Positions 53,190 to 64,000 of a stretch of DNA of 64,000 nt are shown here, piece by piece. The notes beneath the pieces were generated by a model. That model worked only from the letters and a program-made list of their open reading frames with translations, searched no databases and was not told the DNA's origin. The position numbers were made by a program, and so were the translations under genes. The stretch is from positions 57,786,312 to 57,850,311 of the forward strand of contig OZ024870.1 in assembly GCA_964017185.1 (NCBI GenBank), given 5' to 3'. This DNA is from Rugalucina vietnamica (lineage: Eukaryota > Mollusca > Bivalvia > Lucinida > Lucinidae). Within the stretch, counting starts at the first letter, position 1. The number at the start of each line of letters is the position of its first letter.

Positions 53190-54090
53190 ATACTGAGCCA
53201 AACTTATAACGCAACACGGTTATGGCATTTTTTCGCATTTTAACTTAATGCAGGACGGTCTACCAGACATATGCTGGTCAGCAATCGCTAGTGAATAAAT
53301 TGGGTACAAAAATTTTGGTTTTCAGAGCATGGGTCACTGAGCTCGAATCTGATTGGTCAAAACGGTTATTTGGGTGGCATGCGTCTCCTAAGAGATTCTG
53401 GAAATGTGTTTTAACACAAATTGCTTCTTTATGGATCGTCCAGTGAGGCTCTATGAGGTTATTGCAAAATGCCTTCCATTTGTAACCGAAATTTTAAATC
53501 AAAGTTTGCATCTTTGAAAATTGAACGTTTAATACTGAGCATTCCATTGAACATAATGGAAAATCGAATTGGTGAAAAATTTTAACGTGAAATGTTTTTA
53601 ATGAAATGTTTGTGGAAACATGTTCATGTCGTCAAGCAGCATTGTTAGAAAACACAATGTCATCCAATTGTTGGGTCAGGAACGTCTTTAACAAGTGTTA
53701 AAATGTGAGTAAACTTGAATGGTTGGGGGCGAAAGTGAGACTTCTACTCTGCTGAAAATTAAACAAAATTGACTCTTTGTCAGTAAAATTATTCATTGTC
53801 TGAAGTGCAGCAGGGTTAATACTGAAAACCGACATAAATTTCTATGGTACGAATACACGTCACATGTCGCGTTCTGGAAAATCACAATGCATTTCATTTT
53901 TTGCAAGACCCTACCTCTGAAAAATGGTTTATTTCTTGAGACGCATAACACAGAATGTTACAACCAAGATGTTAAAAGACGTGTCGATCGTTCGGCAATC
54001 TTATTAAATAGAGACAAAGTTCATTTGATAAAGTTCCGCAGTATAAGATTAAAAATAAACCGGTGTTGCGTTATAAGTTTGGCTCAGTAT
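53190..54090. mobile_element. TA-flanked TIR element, mariner-like, about 0.9 kb
   Basis: Ends CTGAGCCAAACTTATAACGC then AACAC, and the complement. TATA flanks each side, fitting a TA target. About 28 bp of near-perfect inverted repeat. The interior lacks a recognisable DDE transposase, so non-autonomous or decayed. Confidence 0.7.
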
Positions 54091-54134
54091 ACTTATGATA
54101 CACATGGGTTCTTTGTTGAATGCTTAATGCATAT

Positions 54135-55300
54135 GGGCCACCTCTTGGGAAAACCAACAATGTGCTTTTCGACCAGGTCGGACACAAACCGGGCTGTACA
54201 GACACAGAAAAGAGCTAGAATCTTGAAATTTTGGATTTAAGGATGTTCGCTGCTAACATTTGACATTTCGGAACTTCCGGTTTTTCTTTTCTTGAACATC
54301 TCGTAAACGGTTGCAGATATTTTCCTAATATTTTATATTTGGATACATATTGATAATATGCATCAAATGAGCCATGAAAATTGTCAATCTAAGAAACTTC
54401 ATTTTTTACCCCATTTTCTGCAACTTTTCAGAAAATTTTAGTTGTCAGTAAAATTTAGGGGGTAGGGTAGATTAAACTTGAATATTACACATCTTCAAAT
54501 TAATTGCACTAGTACGATGTTTATTTTAGCAGCAGTATATGTGTACATGGTATTCTAAGTCATTCTTTGTGTCTTTGGTGTGCTGGTTTTAAAATTTAAG
54601 GTGGTTTTATGAAATGGGCTTTTAGAAACAAAACAGCCGAAATAAGGGCGAAAATGGCGATTTTCAAGTTGTTGGTTCTCTCTTATATGCTCACTACCAT
54701 ATATTTTTCTTTCTTTTATTCGAACAACATTACCAAGTTCTATGATGTGTGAAAATACAAGAAAAAGTTTGAATCAACAAATATGGGTTTGGTACATTTC
54801 AAAATATTGATTTTTTCCGACTTTTCAAGTATGGGGGTAGGGTTAGAAAAGGAATCGTAAAATTTTGTCATCCACTCCAAGTTGCAAATTTACTATGCTT
54901 TTGGTCCAAAATCGTCTGCGCTACGTAAATATTATGACTTGGTGTATTTTTGTTCAAGACAGGTATGTTTCAAAGAATTATAAATTAAATTAATTTTACC
55001 AAATTTAAAACATGGTGCTCAGAGGTCTCATTCAGAGGCCTGAAGCTTGAAAAAATGCACACTACCCTATATTTATTTTGTTTTCAAATGTCTTGTGTTG
55101 TATTTTGGAATCAAAAAAGAGTGGTTAGAAAAAAAGTTTGAATACTTTTTCATTGGCAGCGAACATCCTTAAGTAGAAGAGGAACTGTACTATCCGAGTA
55201 GCGAAAACAAAGGCGCTGATCAGCTTCACAGTTACTGCGAAGCTGATCTGCGCCTTTGTTTTCGCCTAGGCAGATTGTTGGTTTTCCCATGTGGCGGCTC
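54135..55300 (+). repeat. Hairpin MITE family G copy split by a TTAA insertion
   Basis: The two halves, 54135-54240 and 55169-55300, together make one full copy with an ATAT duplication (54131-54134, 55301-55304). They are separated by the 928-bp element at 54241-55168. Confidence 0.88.
54241..55168. mobile_element. TTAA-inserted element nested in MITE, 928 bp
   Basis: Ends GGATGTTCGCTGCTAAC and the complement of GGATGTTCGCTGCCAA. TTAA lies on each side (54237-54240, 55169-55172), while intact MITE copies (for example at 39255 and 43891) have TTAA once at this place. Piggybac-type target choice; no transposase seen. Confidence 0.85.
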
Positions 55301-55900
55301 ATATATTGATTTCTTCTGTTCTGGAAATATGCCTCTGACATGCATATCATGGGGCAATGATATGCTTCATCCTCTTTCAAGATATTAGATGCCTTAGATT
55401 GCATTGATTCTGGGACCCTCTATTCTTACTTCATTCTAGATCTGGTTTTCACATTTGGCTGGATCCTCAGAATCTCCGTCTTCTCTCATACATGTTACTC
55501 AGGCGCCTCTGTCATCAAAATGAGGAGAATAATCAATTAAGCCAGTTTTAAATGCTAATTGAATGGGAGCATTCAATAGAAATGCAATCAAAGATTTTGA
55601 ATAATTATTTGATGCTGAAATTGACAAGTTTATTATAATAATCATTGACTCAAAGGGCTTGTCAACTGCACAGGGTTTGTTACTTCCATCTCAACAGCCT
55701 AAGTCATCCAGAGACATAACCTCAATTTACAGTATCATCCAAAAGACAGGAGAAGCCTGGCGTGAACAAGTGGCTTAGCCTTATCCCCAGCCTTGTAAAT
55801 AGAGGATCTGACACGAGTGATCATTTTTATTACACGGCGTTATCCACTGGAAAACAGCGACATCATATTTTTAATAGCATGGTATAAAAATCATACAATA

Positions 55901-56338
55901 GAGCCACCTTGTGATAAAATCAACAATTTGCATAGGCAAAAACAAAGCGAAGCTGATCAGCACCTTTGTTTTTGCTGCTCGGATAGAACAATTCCTCCCC
56001 TACTTAGGCCAAAAAAAAAATATCTTGTTTCCAGAAACCCTACCGACCCTACTTTTTTGGGGCCTACTCTAAATTTTTTTGAGACATCTGAGATTTTTTT
56101 TCTATTTTTAGGCTAATTTTGAATGATTTTCATGCTTTTCCTATACAAAAAATTATTTCTAAAAAAAAAATTTTGCCTACCTACCGACCCATAAAAATAT
56201 TTTGACGTTTCCGGAAACAAGACATTTATTTTTTTTTTGGCCTTATATACAAAATTTCTTCTGTGACTGTACTGTACAGGTCGGATTGTGTCAGACCTGT
56301 TCGGAAACCACATTGTTGGGTCTTCCACGAGGCGGCTC
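55901..56338 (-). repeat. Hairpin MITE family G copy split by a GGCC MITE
   Basis: Ends GAGCCACCTTG and GAGGCGGCTC. The core is partly deleted. The element at 56007-56242 interrupts it. Confidence 0.78.
56007..56242. mobile_element. GGCC-ended MITE with TTA duplication, copy 2 (nested)
   Basis: Ends GGCCAAAAAAAAAATATC and TTTTTTTTTGGCC; TTA at 56004-56006 and 56243-56245. Same family as 23469-23821. Confidence 0.8.
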
Positions 56339-56818
56339 AGTTATCACTGAAGAGATCTGGGGGAAAAGGGACTTTGTGTCAAATAATCGAATTCCAAAAA
56401 ATTCAAACTGGATGGCCCCTTTTTGCTTGGTTTTGAGTCTTTGAGTCTTTGTGTTTTTTTTTTTTTTTTTTTTTTTTTTTAAGGTCATATGAAATAATAT
56501 TATTCATCATCGCACCTCTTTGTGTTTCAAAAATATACCTTGGCTTACACATTAAAGGGAACAAAACTACTCTACATTGATTTGTTGCAAATTATTATGA
56601 AAAACAGGATCCAAACTGTATAACCCTTTAAAATTTTCAAATTAATGTGCAATTTTATTGTTAAAACTGCACCTTGTGAACAGTGATACTACGTGCAAAG
56701 TTATTAAACTGAAATTGCTGAGGAAAAAAAAAAGTCAATTGGGATTGCATCAATGCTGCGCTCTTTGAAGAGATCTGTGTTAAGATGACCTCTGTTGTAG
56801 GAACGAAGCCTGAAATAT

Positions 56819-57051
56819 GAGCCGCCTCGTGGGAAAACCAACAATGTGTTTCCGAACAGGTCCGACACAAACCGAGCTGTACAAGCACAGAAGCAGGCTA
56901 GAAGCTTGACATATCAGATTTTAGAAGAAGAGGAAGTGTACTATCCATGTAGCGAAAACAAAGGCGCTGATCAGCTTTGCGGTTACCGCGAAGCTGATCT
57001 GCGTCTTTGTTTTCGCATATGTAGATTGTTGATTTTCTGACGAGGCGGCTC
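56819..57051 (+). repeat. Hairpin MITE family G, copy
   Basis: GAGCCGCCTCGTGGGAAAAC ... GAGGCGGCTC with a perfect 6-bp AAATAT duplication (56813-56818, 57052-57057). Confidence 0.88.
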
Positions 57052-57674
57052 AAATATGTGCACTAACTTATGTGACACATTAAGCACCATGAAGTAGAAC
57101 TGTTGTCAGTGACTGTTATTGGTGAAAAGATGTGCACTAAATTCTAATAAACCATAAAGTTAGTAGGTTACAACTGCCCACAAAAAAGTGTGCCAATCAG
57201 GCATTTGACCTAATACATGTAGTTGTTATTTGAGTGCATTTAAGCAAGAAATTTAACAAAAAAAATAGGGGTGGGCCCTTCAATCTGTCATCAGGATCGG
57301 GTGTCACTGATTACGATCAGATTGCAGTGAAAAGTGGGACCTTGTCAATCAATACTGAAAAAATACAACAAAATGTTAAACTTCACCCATAGGGCACACA
57401 AAAGTGTCACAAGTCAATATTTTAAGTCTTAATTGTGTTGAAAACGGATAAGCATATAAGATATCCACACCTACATTTAAATCAGTTTATTAGTTTGATC
57501 ATAACGAATGAATGAAATAAGTTTCTTGGATGTATAATTGAGTGTTTTATGGGGATAAATAATACAAATTTGAATGTGTGCCAAAGTTTTTTTTTTTGTC
57601 TTAATACCTCTTTAGTTCATACATCTTGACATGTTAAACATAGGAGGGACAGATGTCTGCGTTTAACCTGATTT

Positions 57675-57910
57675 GAGTCGCATCATGAGAAAACTAACAT
57701 TATATGCATATGCGAAAACAAAGACGCAGATCAGCTTCGCAGTAACTGCGAAGCTGATCATCGCCTTTGTTTTCGCTGCATGGATAATACAATTCCTCTA
57801 CTTTCTAAATCCAAAATTTCCAGCTGCTAGCCAACTTCTGTGCTTGTACAGCTCAGTTTGTGTCCGACCTGTTCGAAAACCACTTTATTTGTTTTCCCTT
57901 GAGGCGGCTC
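57675..57910 (-). repeat. Hairpin MITE family G, copy
   Basis: GAGTCGCATCATGAGAAAAC ... GAGGCGGCTC, with ATTT duplicated (57671-57674, 57911-57914). Confidence 0.85.
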
Positions 57911-57914
57911 ATTT

Positions 57915-59353
57915 GTAAATTAATTCAATAGGGTTAATGTTTTGTACAAGTTTTAGATTTTGGAATGATTCATATTTATTATTGGATACAAATTAATGAA
58001 GTGCATAGAAACATGTTTTCTGTGTATGTGCCAATATTTCTTAAATTCTGCATATTGCTCTATCAGTCATTTTGGGAGGTGATTTCGATAAAAAGAATAT
58101 TAAATGTATTCAAAATAAATGATGCATCGGCACTGAAGTGTAATATCAACACAAAGGAAAGTGTGACCAAGGATTTATGATGACGTCCCTGTTTGTGTAG
58201 GACTCGCATCAGGATAAAGCTTGATTACCACTCTTAAAGGCTCAAAATTTGTTTACACCTATTTTTTAAGACCTGACCGGTTAGCTGAATAGGATGTTAT
58301 GTCATTTATATTCAGTCAGTGTCCAAAGGAACACTTGAAGTGACGAAATAGTGTCGAAAACCATGCTGATTTTGTTTGAAACTTCAATTTGTGTGGTACT
58401 TTATTGATACATTTTGAAAGAAATTTCCCTCTGAACTTTAAATGCAAGTGTAGTAGGTGTTTAAGCATCTGCCGACAGTATTTAATATTGCGCTGTTAAC
58501 TTGAGAACTCTGGAATACAGAGAAATTGTGATTTGGGATAAATTGTGGTATTTTGTTGCTTTTGAACATTCAATTAATGGGTTAAGCATATCTTTTCTTT
58601 GTTGTCCACATACACGTGTTGGGCTTCCTCATGATGTAGGTCCATGTTTGGACTAGGAGGTAGGGGTACTTGGAGTCTAATATGCTGAGTTCTACCCAAT
58701 AATTGTTTACATATTTTGCTAAAGAAGAGCCTATGTTTATACATGGTAAACAGTTTTGTTGCTGGATAATGAGACTGTGTTATCCCTGTGGACTTTACTT
58801 TCACCCAGTATAATGAATTGATAACAATGTTGACCTAAGGATATTTTCTTTCTTTACAACATGATAAGCTACTGGTCGCTTTGATCTAGTTGCAGTAATA
58901 GGTTGTGAAATGGTGGCAATTTGGGATAATTTGATTGAAAATTATTTTACTTGGATGTATGACATATTTCGGTTTTAAACATGTTTTCATAAATGTACAT
59001 ATCAAAGATATTATAGATATCATTTCGGAATACACATTGTTTTGAGAAGTTCCCTACAATTTTGGATCAGTTTTGCACTTTGTTCACAAAATATTGGCAT
59101 AATTGATGCCAAATTAATTTTATTGAATTTGATTGTTCAATGGTTGAATATTTTATTAGCTCAGGTGCAGCTGCAGGGGGATAGGTTTACACAGGTCATT
59201 GATTTTCTTTGCTACCTTAATACCTGTATTTCGGTGCAGACCTCGCTCGTTAACACCTGTCTGCATCTATCAAAGCTATTATCTGGGTGTGCATTTGTTA
59301 ATTATTGAATAAAGGCTATAGTTAACCACTTCGGTCAGGAATTGTGGATAATA
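57915..59353. other. Non-coding, nothing supported
   Basis: AT-rich sequence with only short ORFs that show no family similarity. Confidence 0.4.
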
Positions 59354-59551
59354 TGAGTCATGAGAAAATGGGAGTGGGGGAGGGGGGGGGGGGGTTCGAA
59401 CAAGTCTGACACAAACTGGTCTATACCGTCACATAACATGGCTAGAAACTTGAAATTTTCCATTCAGAAAGTAGAGGAATTGTTACTGCGAAGCTGATCT
59501 GCGCCTTTGCTTTTGCATAAGCAAAAATCCGGTTTTCTCACGATGTGGCTC
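59354..59551 (+). repeat. Hairpin MITE family G, copy with deleted left hairpin arm
   Basis: GAGTCATGAG ... CACGATGTGGCTC; only the right arm of the core (TACTGCGAAGCTGATCTGCG) remains. A poly-G run lies near 59380. Confidence 0.7.
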
Positions 59552-60049
59552 ATTTAGGTGAATGTCTTTTGAAACATTGTGGCACTTTGAGGATCAAATG
59601 GGATATGAGTTCATGAATAAAAATAAATACAAATGGTACAACACTGTTTATTTATGGCGTAACATTAATCAACATTTTGTCTTTTACCTGCAGCAAAAAA
59701 TAAGTAGATCACCCGGTTATCTAGAGGAATATAGACAAGTTGTACGGGGATTTTTTGTAGATAGTCAGAAATATTTTGATGTTGGAACTAGCAGTTACTC
59801 TCACCAAAATATCAGATTCATAAGAAATGTGATGACCTATTTGTCAGTATTTGTAACAGTGACACCATTAGAGACTGTTCTGAATGCCAGGAATTGTAGT
59901 TCAGTGCCATGATGGTCTCCTGACAATGTAATTGACACACTAACAGACATTGAACCATGTTGATAGTAATAGTGTCAGACTTACTGAGATGTTACAATAT
60001 GTGAGAAATGGATAAATGCCTGCCACTCGGAGCACTAGAGTTGTTCCAG

Positions 60050-60157
60050 AAGTCAAACGGTCATTCCAAAATGGCCGGGGAGGACGTAACGTCGCCTCCC
60101 ATAATACTGGAGGATATGAGTTTGTTTTACTACCGACAACTCGCACACAGTCTTCAG
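60050..60157 (+). CDS. Candidate exon, possibly a first coding exon
   Basis: Strong donor CAG|GTGAGT at 60157. The ATG at 60071 has excellent context (CAAAATGG) and gives MAGEDVTSPPIILEDMSLFY then YRQLAHSLQ, 29 codons in phase 0. The acceptor CTAGAGTTGTTCCAG just before 60050 would make it a phase-0 internal exon instead. Not recognised. A second frame through the same bases is also open. Confidence 0.5.
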
Positions 60158-62100
60158 GTGAGTGCATTGAATTCATAGCATAAAAGAATACGGATTATCT
60201 ATTAAGATCACTGATTACATTAGATAACACTGCTTCAAATGTCACGTACATGTACAGTGCATGACTATTGGGCAAAGATTCACATACTAACGTTACGTTT
60301 ACATGAATGTGGTGCACATTCATTCTTGAGTGGAACTTGTCAGTTACTTGGAGTGGAACTTTCATGCTGACTGCACTATATCCTGATCATTGCTAATACA
60401 TTTACTTGAATTGGGTGTCAGATAATCAGGATTGATCTAGCCTGAATTATTGATGCTAAAAAAAAATATATGACTTGAAAAAGATATATTCTATAATGTT
60501 CAAACTTATGGCGGGTAATCGTCTATATCATAAGCAATTTGAATGAAAGTGCATGGTCTGTTGACCATAGTTTGATGCGCACTTAATAGTATCAACCAGT
60601 ATATGATTTACATAAAGTTAGTTGACTGTGGAAAGTTTGTGGCTTTTAAACTTTAAGTGTCCTTAATTTGAATATTACTGAACAATTTATCTTTTCAACT
60701 GTGAGTCACGCTGGTGAACAGGAAATTGGATTTGGTAAAGCTTGTCTTCTCTATCTCTGTACTTGTTTGCTCAACTGATTCATTCAGATGTTTACTTTCA
60801 CTATCAGCCCTGTAATAACCTCAATATCAAAACTTGCTGAATTGGTTTAAATCTGATTCAGTACACATGTTATTGGTTACATTCACACAAGACAGCATAT
60901 CTCTGACCTTGACCCATAAGAACCGGTCTGACCTTGACATTACTATCCTAAAAGGCTAAAGAAACTTTCCCAACCTTGACTTAAATATGCAATGCTCTTC
61001 AACGACTTGGTCTCAGCCTGGGAGAGATATATCCATGGCCTTGACCTTAATTTACCCTCTGCTCCTTGACGGTAATGACCAGAGTTGATTACTGACCTTG
61101 TCCTCAAACCCACGACATTTGGCTTAGCTTATATTTTAAGTTCTGTATTGCAGAGTAGAGTTATATCTATATTATCTATGACCTTGACCTCATCATTCTT
61201 TGACATTGACCAAAATATGCATGGGTCCTCTTGACCATGGCAAGTATATCTCTAACCTTGACCTTAATATTGCCTGGGCCAATTCAAGATCAGGCTTATT
61301 TTCTTCAGACTCATACACAGTTTCATGCTCATCAGCTTGGGTTAGTTTGGGCACAACTTTTGGAAATTTAAGCAGATAAACTCCATTCTAATGACTTTAC
61401 TTGGAAATTTTTCCAGGTCCCTGGTGACAATCTAGCTTGGGCGAGTCAAAGTTAAAGTTGGTACGATGTTCTTCCATATTCAGTGTTGGGTTATGGAAAC
61501 TAGGTATCATATGGAATCTATCAGCAATATCAACATCAAGTTCCACTATAGATTCACTTAGGATGGAATCCCATCTCTGCATTATTGAAGCAAATCAAAG
61601 AGCCATAAGTGCATATTGACCTAATGCCCAGATCAATACCCATAATCTGGCTGATTTGTATAATGTCAACACAATTATTAGACTGTTTGTCTTAATGTCT
61701 GTCATACTTCTACTAGCCTGGATACCAGGCCTATCTTTGGCATTGACATTGATAGCAGGGCAGAAATAATTGTTGTTCCAATTTAACATATTTGGTCATA
61801 AATTTATGGCAATATTCAGTAAAAGCAACAGACATTTGTTAATATGTCCCCCCTCCCCTACCTATGGGCGGGGATAATGACTTTTCAGTTTCAGTGCACT
61901 GCTATATAGGCCCCACCTCCAGGGGACAATTGGAGGTCAAAACTATGTTCTATGCCATGCCCTTTGCAATAGAATATCTCCCTACTTTGCTGGGACAATC
62001 AAAAAGTAATTGCCTCATACATACTTTAACCTGGCTATCTCCTTAGGACCCTTCCCCATAGATGTGTGTGTGTGGGGGGGGACATCTTGCCACAGATCAG
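60158..62100. other. Non-coding; GACCTTGACC-rich stretch at 60900-61270
   Basis: No gene seen. Several copies of CTGACCTTGACC/TGACCTTGACC suggest a decayed copy of the 465-bp-unit repeat. Confidence 0.4.
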
Positions 62101-62118
62101 AATGATGATCCATGCCAT

Positions 62119-62300
62119 TGCTCCCACACCTAGGTATGCCAAGTTGTTCCCACACCTAGATATACCAAGTTGTTCCCACACCTAGATGTGCCAAGTTGTT
62201 TTGACACCTAGATAGCTATATAGGCCAAGTTGTTCCCACACCTAGGTAAGCCAAGTTGTTCCCACCCCTAGGCATGCCAAGTTGTTCCCACACCTAGACG
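62119..62300 (+). repeat. Minisatellite (CCCACACCTAG...CCAAGTTGTT)
   Basis: Six or so units of about 27-37 bp sharing CACACCTAG and GCCAAGTTGTTCCCA, with indels between units. Confidence 0.85.
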
Positions 62301-62532
62301 TTTACTCCCTATTGTTTTTTTTTTTTTTATTTTCTCTTCAATTTAGTTGTTCTCAGTCTGGTTGGTTGTCTCTGGATAACTGAAGCCAGTCTAGATAGTT
62401 TAACTGAGTAAGTGAAATATCATAATCAAAATATTGACCTGTCAATCAAAATGATGACAGTAAAAATAGTGTTATAATTAATTCACTCTGAAGGAGAATC
62501 AACTTAGTTTTATAATACATGTATCAGCTAGG

Positions 62533-64000
62533 GTCGGCTCAAAAATACTAGAATACACCCTAATTATAAGACGCTAATCAGGAAATGTCGTTACGAGTAT
62601 GATCGCGAAAAAACAAAATCATTTGTAAATGCCAAAAATAAAAATGCAAAATTATACTGGAATATGCTTAAAAAACTATCTCATGTAAAACCCGCTAATA
62701 TCCCACTTTCAACATTTGAGGAATATTTTAAATCTGTAAATGATCCGGCAGATCCTTTTTATACGCCCGATGATGATGTAATACATTTTAATGAAAGATA
62801 TGTAAATGAAGAATTTCATATTATGTTTGATGAGTTAAATGTCGCGATATCTGAGGAAGAATTACTAAAATCTATAAAACAATTAAAAACTAATAAATCA
62901 AGTGGCCCTGATAGATTGATTAATGAGTTTTTTATTCATGGAAAAAATGTTTTACTGCCAATCGTATTGTGTCTCTTTAATAAAATATTTGAAAATGGTT
63001 CTTTCCCAGAAGGATGGTCTAAAGGATACATTATACCTCTATATAAAAAAGGGAGTAGGCTTGAAGCCGAAAACTATAGAGGTATAACGCTTTTAAGTAG
63101 TTTAGGAAAACTTTTTACTAGGCTTATTAATAATAGACTCACAGAATGGTCAGAAAAATATTATGTCCTTATAGAAGCTCAAGCAGGTTTTAGAGTGAAT
63201 ATGAGCACAGTCGATGATGTTTTTGTATTACATAGCTTATTAACACATGTTCTTAATCAAGGTCAACTACTGTATTGTGCTTTTATTGATTTTACCAAAG
63301 CATTCGACTATGTGATTCGAGATAATTTATGGTATAAAATGATTAAATTAGGTATTCGTGGTAAAATATTGAACATAATTAAATCAATGTATTCTGAAGT
63401 TAAATCAAGAGTTAAGTTTGATAATAAATTAGGATCTGAATTCATATGTGCCCTTGGCGTTAGACAAGGGGAATGTCTATCTCCAATGTTATTTTCATTG
63501 TTTCTTAATGATTTATAAGAGGTTTTCGCTAATGAAGGTTATGAGGGATTAGATATTGATATTTTAAAACTTTTCATGTTGCTTTATGCTGATGACATTG
63601 TTATATTTTCAAAGAGTGCTGAAGAACTACAAGAAGGTCTAAATTTATTATTAAACTATTGTAACAGGTGGAAATTGAAAGTAAATGTTGATAAAACTAA
63701 GATAATGGTTTTCAGAAATGGCGGTGTTCTCCCAGAAAATTTAATTTTTTATTATGATAATCAAGTACTTGAAATAGTAAAAAAATTCAAATATCTAGGT
63801 ATTGTGTTTACAGCCGGTGGCTCTTTCTCGGAATGTCAAAATACATTAGCTGGACAAGCACAAAAAGCAATATTTCAACTGAATAGATATCTTTATAAAT
63901 TTACTTTTCTTTCTCCAAGACATAAGCTGGAGTTATTTGATAAATTGATTTTACCTATTTTAAATTATGGGGGTGAGGTATGGGGATTTTCTAAAGCTAA
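62533..64000 (+). pseudogene. Non-LTR retrotransposon reverse transcriptase, 5'-truncated, one stop
   Basis: Frame open from about 62533 (a TAG lies just before). Visible RT blocks: KSSGPDRLINEFF, GYIIPLYKKGS, YRGITLLSSLGKLFTRLINN, QAGFR, FIDFTKAFD, GVRQGECLSPMLFSLFLNDL, then YADDIVIF at 63585-63608 and KYLGIVFTAGG. A single TAA at 63516-63518 stands between NDL and EVF, where a Glu is usual, 66 nt before YADD. The frame is then open to the window end (LELFDKLILPILNYGGEVWG). No endonuclease is seen, as expected of a 5' truncation. Clade not settled: L1/CR1/Nimb-like. Confidence 0.88.

Noticed and set aside
59562-59912. Plus-strand ORF of 116 residues
   Set aside because: A CTGCAG acceptor-like site lies inside, but composition is non-coding, there is no family resemblance and no good donor; it begins next to a MITE.

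Overview
The window is eukaryotic nuclear DNA, most likely from a bivalve mollusc. It has intron-rich genes with GT-AG junctions, AT-rich introns, many (TC)n and (TTTA)n runs, tRNA-derived SINEs, and dense palindromic MITEs of the kind seen in bivalve genomes. The class comes from general knowledge of such repeats; the species cannot be named from the sequence.

Region 1 (about 0.5-14.5 kb, minus strand) is an orthologue of the F-box protein FBXO41. I resolved 16 coding exons by hand, and every junction keeps the reading frame. The order is an N-terminal C2H2 finger, a long coiled coil, an expanded disordered middle of about 1,110 residues, the F-box, and an LRR-like tail that continues past the left edge. 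About 1,943 residues lie in the window. Its introns hold hairpin MITEs, a CpG-dense TTAA-flanked element and a direct duplication.

Region 2 (14.5-22.4 kb) has no gene I can support. It holds a hairpin MITE, a SINE fragment, a foldback element with a 9-bp target duplication, and two copies of a CTCACCTGAGC-ended repeat.

Region 3 (22.4-35.7 kb, minus strand) is a three-exon gene joining a THAP DNA-binding domain to a Harbinger-type HTH/DDE_Tnp_4 transposase core. The core is cut short before the last catalytic residue. Its first intron is interrupted, antisense, by a complete 7.8-kb Ty3/Gypsy LTR retrotransposon at 27,004-34,803. The element has 702-bp LTRs that look identical, a GTAC target duplication, a tRNA-Lys-type primer site and one intact 2,002-codon gag-pro-pol frame. 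That frame runs on into a zinc-finger tail, which sits just behind a strong internal 3' splice site.

Region 4 (36.8-60.2 kb, plus strand) holds scattered exons of one or more unrecognised genes: 36,773-36,931, 43,502-43,750, 47,076-47,138, 49,382-49,460 and about 60,050-60,157. They sit in a dense bed of mobile elements: two more foldback elements with tandem-repeat termini, some 15 copies of one hairpin MITE, a 2.15-kb element built from 465-bp tandem units, a 2.04-kb element built from 179-bp and 128-bp units, a mariner-like TIR element, and two nested insertions with clean target duplications. The 128-bp units each carry a perfect GGTCAnnnTGACC palindrome.

Region 5 (60.2-64.0 kb) is mostly non-coding and ends in a 5'-truncated non-LTR retrotransposon. 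Its reverse transcriptase is intact apart from one in-frame stop, and it runs off the right edge.

The window is therefore two recognisable host-type genes and fragments of others, heavily remodelled by mobile DNA. In several places elements sit within a few tens of bases of splice sites.
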